The position numbers were made by a program, and so were the translations under genes. A model generated the notes under the pieces. The model was not told the origin of the DNA. It was given only the letters and a program-made list of their open reading frames with translations, and made no database searches. A DNA stretch of 64,000 nucleotides from CAZQRP01 sp964596125 (GTDB lineage Bacteria > Chloroflexota > Dehalococcoidia > GIF9 > UBA5629): assembly GCA_964596125.1 (NCBI GenBank), contig CAZQRP010000002.1, forward strand, positions 1 through 64,000, given 5' to 3'. How positions within the stretch are numbered: the stretch's first letter is position 1; every line of letters begins with the position of its first letter. This document shows positions 58,619-64,000 of the stretch, piece after piece.

Positions 58619-58673
58619 GAAAAAGATGCACCCCTTCCACGAACCTGGTAACGATGGCTCGTGAAAGGAGTGC
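58619..58673 (-). terminator. Intrinsic terminator of the archaellin gene
   Basis: Arms 58628-58645 and 58656-58673 (18 positions, 10-nt loop). In minus-strand RNA all 18 positions pair, 15 Watson-Crick and 3 G-U; in plus-strand RNA the same three would be A-C mismatches. Five U follow the stem on the minus strand (58620-58624). It lies 34 bp after the archaellin stop. The rest of 58359-58706 shows nothing coding. Confidence 0.85.
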
Positions 58674-58706
58674 TCATAGAATACAGCTCGAGCTAGCAAA
58701 ATTGTC

Positions 58707-59300
58707 TTAGTTAAGATTCATATATTTATCGATGTTAGCTGGTACGGTCCTCTCGAACACAACCGTTGAGCCGGAAGGCGGCTTGAACTCCAAGGTAAAC
58801 TGCTTGTTCGCAGTCAGCTTGGTAGTCAGGCTTGAGACATCTACCGTGATTACTGCCTTCTCGCCAACCTCCAGAAGATCGTCGCTATCGTTCTGGCCTG
58901 ACCAGGACTTGGTCCAGGTCATGTTGTCCTGATAGTTGTCCTCGTCGATATAGGTAAGAACCGTCTTATTGCTGGTCGGCGCAGTCAGGTCTATCGGCTC
59001 CCCTGCTACTGCATTGCCAACGGTGAATTTAATCGTCTTCACGTATTTCGTGGAAGCTGTTGTATTGCCCGTCGCAATAATAGCACCCTTGAGCTCCATG
59101 GTGCTCTTGGCTTCCTGGAGGCCGAGGTAGACGGTTTCCTTGCCCTTCTCAGCAGAGAAGATACCGGCTGACAGAACGGCATAGCCAAAAACTGCTGCCA
59201 CTGTGACAAAGGCAATTAAGATAATGGCAGTCTCCAGTCCGGTGATACCCTTCTCATCCCGGTGACCCCTTTTCAGAACTCGCATAAATCCTTTAAACAT
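58707..59300 (-). CDS. Archaellin-like filament protein (class III signal peptide)
   Basis: A 197-residue archaellin/archaeal-flagellin-type protein. After a short basic leader (MFKGFMRVLKRGHRDEKG) comes the uncharged helix ITGLETAIILIAFVTVAAVF, continuing YAVLSAGIFSAEKGKETV, the pattern of archaellins processed by a prepilin peptidase after the Gly. The remainder is a beta-rich domain (KTIKFTVGNAVAGEPIDL to FEFKP-like LEFKPPSGSTVVFERT) expected to form the filament surface. Start at 59300: AAAGGGGG lies 7 nt before it, while frames extending to 59417 lack support. Related motor genes (ArlH, ArlI, ArlJ) are not in the window. It is followed by its own terminator. Confidence 0.88.
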   Translation of the reverse strand: MFKGFMRVLKRGHRDEKGITGLETAIILIAFVTVAAVFGYAVLSAGIFSAEKGKETVYLGLQEAKSTMELKGAIIATGNTTASTKYVKTIKFTVGNAVAGEPIDLTAPTSNKTVLTYIDEDNYQDNMTWTKSWSGQNDSDDLLEVGEKAVITVDVSSLTTKLTANKQFTLEFKPPSGSTVVFERTVPANIDKYMNLN

Positions 59301-59336
59301 GTTCATTCCCCCTTTGTTGAAAATTTTTATAGCTAA

Positions 59337-59364
59337 AGTATATATCCTCACGCCCTGTTGTGAA
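59337..59364 (-). promoter_or_regulatory. Archaellin promoter, conserved in the paralogue
   Basis: On the minus strand TTCACA (59359-59364), 16-bp spacer, TATACT (59337-59342). The paralogous region has TTTACA-16-TATACT at 59865-59892, and flanking bases (GGGGCATT, GGATATATACTTT) are shared, so this block is likely the functional promoter. Confidence 0.6.
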
Positions 59365-59628
59365 TGCCCCGTAGGTACTGATTTTTCTGGCGATTTGGTA
59401 CGTGAATAGTTAGTCATATATAGTTAGTACCTGGTTAATCAGTCCTGGTTAATTAGTACTAGGTTAACTCTTACCACAAACTAATATACTAACTAATATA
59501 AATATAATGAAGGCGGACAGTGATGGGCTTGGTTTTACATAAAATAGAAAGCGCTCCCGCCCGACCAGTTTGGTGATACAGGTCCGCAACGGAGCCGCCG
59601 GCACTATCACTCTATCTAATTACCAGTC

Positions 59629-59828
59629 TTAATGGAGTTCCATATATCTATCGATGGTAGCGGGTATCGTCCTCTCGAACATAATTGTAGAGCCCGCAGA
59701 AGGCTTGAACTCCATAGTAAACTGTTTGCTCACCGTCAGCTTGGTGGAAAGTCCCGATATGTTTACCGTAATTGTAGCCTTTTCACCCTGCAACACCTTC
59801 CTGATGGTTGTAGCAGATAGTTAAACAT
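59629..59828 (-). pseudogene. Decayed archaellin paralogue
   Basis: Retains the C-terminal 55 or so residues of an archaellin (GEKATITVNISGLSTKL, FTMEFKPSAGSTIMFERT, IPATIDRYMELH), closely parallel to the intact neighbour. The upstream end keeps GAGGG and an ATG-TTT start at 59828, but everything from about codon 5 to the C-terminal domain is deleted and the join is out of frame. Its promoter (59865-59892) is conserved. A tandem duplicate that lost its filament-forming helix. Confidence 0.85.
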
Positions 59829-59864
59829 CCCTCACATCATTCTTCACTAAAAGTGCTATTTCAA

Positions 59865-59892
59865 AGTATATATCCGATCGAGTGTCTGTAAA
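59865..59892 (-). promoter_or_regulatory. Promoter of the decayed archaellin copy
   Basis: TTTACA, 16 bp, TATACT on the minus strand, aligned with the intact gene's promoter (offset 528 bp). Confidence 0.55.
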
Positions 59893-60128
59893 TGCCCCAT
59901 CGGTACCCGTTCTTTATGGAGTTTTAGCCCCTGAATAGGTAGTCCCTGATCAATTAGTCCTATGACTTTGCTCATCCCATATTTGCTCAAAGTTACAAGT
60001 CGTATTATACTTTCACCAGAAAAAAGACTGGTCCACAGAGTTAACGGCCCCATGACAGTATGGTATTGTCCTAATAGACACCGCTTATGTGATACAACAC
60101 AGAAAACCATGTTGAGATTGAAAGACGG

Positions 60129-61706
60129 ATGATAAAGATACAGAATGTAATAAAAGTAATAATCGTTCTCCTTATCTTAGTAGCTTCATCTCTCACCACT
60201 GGCTGTCAGCCAGAAGAAACGGGTGGAGTTCTGAATCTATGGGACTTAGGCCCGATAACCCTCGATCCGGCGATCTCTAGTGAATTATCATCACATATGT
60301 ATATCATGCAGATCTTCAGCGGTCTGGTATATCTGGACAATGAGCTAAAGCCAGCTCCAGACATTGCCGAGAGATGGGAGAGAAGCCCGGATGGCAAAAC
60401 GTACACGTTCTTCCTGCGTAAAGGAGTAAAATTCCAAAACGGAAGAGAAGTTACCGCACAGGACATAAAATATTCCTGGGAAAGAGCCTGTAGTCCCGGA
60501 ACCGAGTCCCAGACGGCAGCCATGTATCTGAACGATATTATTGGTACAGATGATGTATTGGCGGGCAGGGCAACAGAAATCAGTGGTGTCAAAGTAATCG
60601 ACGAATATACTATCGAAGTAACAATTGACGCTCCTAAGGCTTACTTCCTTGCCAAGTTGGCTTACCCCACGACTTTTATCGTTGACAGAGACAATGTCGA
60701 ATCAGGAAATAAATGGTGGCTTAAACCAAACGGTACCGGCCCTTTCAAGCTTAAGAAGTGGCAGACAGATGAAATCCTTGTATTAGAAAAAAATGAGCTC
60801 TACCACCTTGAGCCTGCTCGGATTAATCAAATAGTCTTCCATCTTCTGTCCGGTATACCAATATCGTTATACGAAACGGGTCAAATAGATGTGGCTCCGG
60901 TTTATAAAGACAATATCGAGCGGGTGACAGATAAAAAAGGTCCCTTCTATAAAGAACTGGCAGTATTTCCCGAATTAAGCCTCTTTTACATAGGTTTCAA
61001 TACTCAAAAGCCGCCCTTTGACGACGTCAATATCAGACAGGCATTTCAGCACGCCGTGAATAAAGAGCGAATTATCGAACTTACTTTTAAAGGAACAGTT
61101 ACTAAAGCCGATGGCATTATTCCTCCGGGTATGCCCGGCCACAATGAAAGCCTTTCCGGATTTGACTATGATATAGCCAAGGCTAAAAATCTAATTGCCC
61201 GTTCAAAATATGGCAGCGTGGCTAATCTACCGCCAATTACAGTAACCACCTCAGGGTGGGGAGGCAATATATCAGAAAATTTGGGAGCTATCATCCAGGA
61301 GTGGCGTTTGAACCTCGGGGTAGAGGTCACTGTGAGACAGATTGAGCCGGAAATATTCCTTTACTACTTAAGAGAAGAGGCCGACGAAATGTTTATGCTG
61401 GGTTGGGTCGCTGATTATCCAGACCCACAAAATTTTTTAGATAACTTATTCCATACCAAATCTACCTACAATACCAGTAACTATTCCAATCCAGACGTAG
61501 ATGCTCTGCTGGATAAAGCAGCTATAGAATCAAACGAGAGTGCAAGGCTCAATTTATACCAGCAGGCTGAGAAGATAATATTGAATGAAGCTCCTTGCCT
61601 GCCTTTGTGGTTCAGTACAAACTATGTGCTGGTCAAACCTTATGTTAAAAACTATAAACTCAATGCCATGGGCGTACCATTACTCAGTCAAGCGTACATT
61701 GAATAG
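60129..61706 (+). CDS. Oligopeptide-type ABC substrate-binding lipoprotein
   Basis: SBP family 5 receptor (DppA/OppA type), 525 residues. Lipoprotein signal with lipobox LTTGC (Cys26). The mature part has the family pattern: LDPAISSELSSHMYIMQIFSGLVYLD, YTFFLRKGVKFQNGREVTAQDIKYSWERA, NGTGPFKLKKW, DDVNIRQAFQHAVNKERII and MLGWVADYPDPQNFLDNLF. It would bind peptides or similar oligomers outside the cell. No permease or ATPase genes are adjacent, so it must work with a transporter encoded elsewhere. Confidence 0.92.
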   Translation: MIKIQNVIKVIIVLLILVASSLTTGCQPEETGGVLNLWDLGPITLDPAISSELSSHMYIMQIFSGLVYLDNELKPAPDIAERWERSPDGKTYTFFLRKGVKFQNGREVTAQDIKYSWERACSPGTESQTAAMYLNDIIGTDDVLAGRATEISGVKVIDEYTIEVTIDAPKAYFLAKLAYPTTFIVDRDNVESGNKWWLKPNGTGPFKLKKWQTDEILVLEKNELYHLEPARINQIVFHLLSGIPISLYETGQIDVAPVYKDNIERVTDKKGPFYKELAVFPELSLFYIGFNTQKPPFDDVNIRQAFQHAVNKERIIELTFKGTVTKADGIIPPGMPGHNESLSGFDYDIAKAKNLIARSKYGSVANLPPITVTTSGWGGNISENLGAIIQEWRLNLGVEVTVRQIEPEIFLYYLREEADEMFMLGWVADYPDPQNFLDNLFHTKSTYNTSNYSNPDVDALLDKAAIESNESARLNLYQQAEKIILNEAPCLPLWFSTNYVLVKPYVKNYKLNAMGVPLLSQAYIE

Positions 61707-62063
61707 CTGACATTTCTCTTTAGCCACGCATCATCTGTGTATCACAATAGCAAGCAATGTAACCTACCGTATCTGCTCCATCAGGCAGTTGGAAAACCGT
61801 ATCTGTAGAAAGTGCTGCTCCCAATCCAACCAGGAACGAAGACCTGTATTCTTTACCTGAGAGAGACAGCTATCTTCATACTCACTGATTGAAAGAAATA
61901 TTCAATACTCATTCAATATATCGTTATCAAAAATGGAATAGGCATGCGTATACCCTGATTACTAAAGTCCCACCCAATACAGGACGAGTCTCCCATTGAC
62001 AAGCTTGGCCCAATTTCATGATATATTGTGGCTATTGAAGCGCCTGAATACAAGGCAGGTACA
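61707..62063. other. Intergenic region with a promoter for the 41-aa gene
   Basis: Non-coding apart from TTGACA (61996-62001) and, 18-20 bp on, GATATATT (62020-62027), which would drive the small membrane-protein gene. No terminator hairpin was identified after the SBP gene. Confidence 0.4.
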
Positions 62064-62189
62064 ATGACCGTATTACAGAAGAAAATATGGGAATACGTGG
62101 TAATAGCTATTTGCTGGTCTTACACTCTTGCCTGGATAACCATACAATTTTTTTACTGGACACTAGATACACTTAAAAGACCTCTTTAA
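62064..62189 (+). CDS. Small single-helix membrane protein (41 aa)
   Basis: A short gene: ATG at 62064 preceded by AGGCAGG, TAA at 62187-62189. The product starts MTVLQKKIWEYVVIAICWSY and continues TLAWITIQFFYWTLDTLKRPL, one membrane helix rich in Trp, Tyr and Phe with a basic N-terminus and a Lys-Arg after the helix. A promoter-like pair sits 40 nt upstream. Function unknown; the size and composition recall accessory subunits of membrane complexes, which is only a guess. Confidence 0.6.
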   Translation: MTVLQKKIWEYVVIAICWSYTLAWITIQFFYWTLDTLKRPL

Positions 62190-62321
62190 GTCCGGCAGGT
62201 ATATTCGTGACTTGAAGGCTATTGTCCCACTCCAGGAAACTATGCCACACCTGTACGTGCGATATCCATGGTCCAACCCGGCGTGGAGTTTAAAAACTCT
62301 GGTTAACTAAACACGGAATCA

Positions 62322-63932
62322 CTATTCTTCTATCCTTGGTCCCGAGTTCAAAACATCAGTTGAGACCTCGCCGGCGAACTGCTGAAAGTTTTCGACGAAT
62401 TTAGCTGCGAGTTTCCTTTCCTGAACAATATACTCATCAATGTTATCCCAGGCACTTGCTGACTTCAGTACCTTATCTGGAATATCCTCGCACTTGCTCG
62501 GCACAAGAAATCCAAAGTCCCTATCTTTATCCATCGTGGTCTTAAATAAATCGCCTCGTATTGCTGCTCGAATTAAGGATCGGGTATGTGGAAGCGATAT
62601 GCGTTTGCCCACCCCAAATCCTCCACCGACCCATCCCGTATTCACCACCCAGCAGTTCACCTTATGGCGAGTGATCTTTTCAAGAAGAAGCTTGGCATAT
62701 TTAATAGGTGGGAGGGCAAGAAAAGGAGCTCCGAAGCATGGACTAAAAACTGCCTCTGGTTCATTCCCGATACCGATCTCGGTCCCGGCAATCTTTGCAG
62801 TATAACCCTGGAGAAAGTAATATGCTGCCTGCTCAGGAGTAAGCAAAGCAATGGGCGGCAGTATGCCAAAAGCGTCACAGCTCAGCATGAAGATGTTCTT
62901 AGGGTGCGATCCAGTACCAGAACGTATAGAGTACTCAATATGGGGAATGGGATAGCAGGCACGCGTATTTTCTGTGAACTCATCATCATCCAGATCAAGT
63001 CTCCGATTGCGGCTATTGATGGTCACATTCTCAAGTACAGTACCGAATCTACGGATGCACTGATAAATCTGGGGCTCCTGTTCCTGGGAAATTTTTATTA
63101 CTTTGGCATAGCATCCACCTTCAAAATTAAAAATACCAACATCGCTCCATCCATGCTCGTCATCTCCTATAAGTCTTCTTTCAATATCGGTGGACAGAGT
63201 GGTCTTACCGGTGCCGGAAAGACCAAAAAATAATGCCACATCTTCTTCAGGTCCCATATTGGCAGCACAGTGCATTGACAGCACCTTCTCCTGCGGCAAA
63301 AGGTAGTTAAGCACCGTAAAAACCGCCTTCTTAATCTCCCCGGCATAACTCGTTCCACCTATTAAAATCAGCCTTCTTCCGAAGTTTACTATAATAAATG
63401 CCTCTGAGTTCGTACCGTCAATATCAGGCGAAGCATGAAATCGAGGCACGCTAAAAATTGTAAATTCAGGAACATGGCTTTTGAGTTCATCCTCGTCCTG
63501 GATCTGAATAAACATATTACGAGCAAAAAGATTGTGCCAGGCATATTCAGTGATAATACGTATGGGAACACAATAACGCAGGTCCGCTCCCGCATAGCAG
63601 TCCTGAATATAAATGTCTTTCCCCTGAAGATAAGCAAGCAATCTATGGTAAAGGGAATTGAACCTTTCTGCTTCAAAAGGTTTGTTTGACTTCCCCCACC
63701 ATACTTTTTTCTGGCTCGATTCTTCCTTAACAATGAATTTATCGTCAGGAGACCTGCCGGTATGGTGCCCGGTCCTGACTACGACCGGTCCCAGATGTGC
63801 AATAACTCCTTCTCTATGCCTTATGGTTTCCTCGTAAAGGGCCGGAGTAGGAAGATTCCTGTATACATTGCCCACATTAGTAATGCCGTAGTTCGCCAGC
63901 CCAAAATAATCCGAACCGGTATGTAGTCCCAT
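62322..63932 (-). CDS. pckA: Phosphoenolpyruvate carboxykinase (ATP)
   Basis: Interconverts oxaloacetate plus ATP with PEP, CO2 and ADP. The 536 residues show the ATP-PCK signatures: RTGHHTGRSPDDKFIV near the N-terminus, GGTSYAGEIKKAVFTVLNY, the kinase-1 loop FFGLSGTGKTTLS, the metal site IGDDEHGWSD with GIFNFEGGCYAKV, and NTGWVGGGFGVGKRISLPHTR. GGAGGAGGT precedes the ATG. In an anaerobe it may serve gluconeogenesis or CO2 fixation. Confidence 0.96.
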   Translation of the reverse strand: MGLHTGSDYFGLANYGITNVGNVYRNLPTPALYEETIRHREGVIAHLGPVVVRTGHHTGRSPDDKFIVKEESSQKKVWWGKSNKPFEAERFNSLYHRLLAYLQGKDIYIQDCYAGADLRYCVPIRIITEYAWHNLFARNMFIQIQDEDELKSHVPEFTIFSVPRFHASPDIDGTNSEAFIIVNFGRRLILIGGTSYAGEIKKAVFTVLNYLLPQEKVLSMHCAANMGPEEDVALFFGLSGTGKTTLSTDIERRLIGDDEHGWSDVGIFNFEGGCYAKVIKISQEQEPQIYQCIRRFGTVLENVTINSRNRRLDLDDDEFTENTRACYPIPHIEYSIRSGTGSHPKNIFMLSCDAFGILPPIALLTPEQAAYYFLQGYTAKIAGTEIGIGNEPEAVFSPCFGAPFLALPPIKYAKLLLEKITRHKVNCWVVNTGWVGGGFGVGKRISLPHTRSLIRAAIRGDLFKTTMDKDRDFGFLVPSKCEDIPDKVLKSASAWDNIDEYIVQERKLAAKFVENFQQFAGEVSTDVLNSGPRIEE

Positions 63933-63966
63933 ACCTGTTTACCTCCTCCATTTCCGTAGTACTGAT

Positions 63967-63997
63967 TTTGTACGCCACGATACATATTTTATGTCAA
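63967..63997 (-). promoter_or_regulatory. Possible pckA promoter
   Basis: TTGACA on the minus strand (63992-63997) with TACAAA 19 bp downstream (63967-63972). The spacing is long, so the -10 choice is uncertain. Confidence 0.35.
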
Positions 63998-64000
63998 CTA

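Noticed and set aside
58707..59300. Archaeal origin of the whole window, suggested by the archaellin
   Set aside because: GroES/GroEL with CIRCE, DnaB, RF2, NusB, Mfd, type II FAS and an F-type ATP synthase are bacterial, and the promoters are sigma-70-like.

Overview
The window looks like a chromosome segment of an anaerobic, uncultured Chloroflexota bacterium, probably class Dehalococcoidia. This rests on gene content and arrangement, not on a database search. The bacterial core is unmistakable: GroES/GroEL with a CIRCE operator, DnaB, release factor 2 with a programmed frameshift, Mfd, a type II fatty-acid cluster using FabK, and a complete F1Fo ATP synthase operon. The less usual genes fit sediment Dehalococcoidia: an archaellin-type filament protein, UbiD-family decarboxylases beside a TAXI/TRAP transporter, and ATP-dependent PEP carboxykinase. 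Strong promoters of the TTGACA-17-TATAAT type are easy to see, and several genes appear to be transcribed without a leader.

Region 1 (1-42.8 kb) is dense housekeeping. It holds the tail of a Gly/Asn repeat protein, a GAF/HD-GYP phosphodiesterase, an MBL-fold hydrolase, tsaD, a DUF2851 protein, a small HTH regulator, groES-groEL, an M16 peptidase, lysA, holB-yaaT and an HNH nuclease. A minus-strand replication operon follows (rplI-dnaB-dnaD-like-tandem DnaC-like ATPase). Next come an M20 peptidase and the yceD-rpmF-acpP-fabF-acpS-fabK-fabD-nusB-acp2 run, then mfd, nadC, a Fur regulator, dtd and a bifunctional-nuclease-like gene. The atpZ-B-E-F-H-A-G-D-C operon follows, then rpsP-khpA, nfi, prfB, a secreted metallopeptidase and radC.

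Region 2 (about 42.8-49.1 kb) is an AT-richer accessory segment lying between radC and a second, roughly 97% identical copy of the last 167 bp of radC. It carries a two-gene unit (an unknown 187-aa protein and a SNF2 helicase with a C-terminal PLD-like region), small membrane proteins (one interrupted by an in-frame TGA), and an isochorismatase-fold protein without the usual catalytic residues. Two families of short dispersed repeats occur in its intergenic spaces and slightly beyond.

Region 3 (49.3-64 kb) is metabolic and surface-related. It has two UbiD-like decarboxylases flanking a TAXI receptor and a fused TRAP permease, a family 2 glycosyltransferase, an uncharacterised 221-aa protein, an archaellin with its own promoter and terminator, and a decayed archaellin paralogue next to it. 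An oligopeptide-type lipoprotein, a 41-aa membrane protein and pckA close the window.

The best candidates for new biology are the helicase/PLD-like pair between the radC copies, the archaellin locus in a bacterium, the UbiD-TRAP module, the tandem replication ATPase, the domain insertion in the bifunctional nuclease, and the repeated leaderless-promoter geometry.
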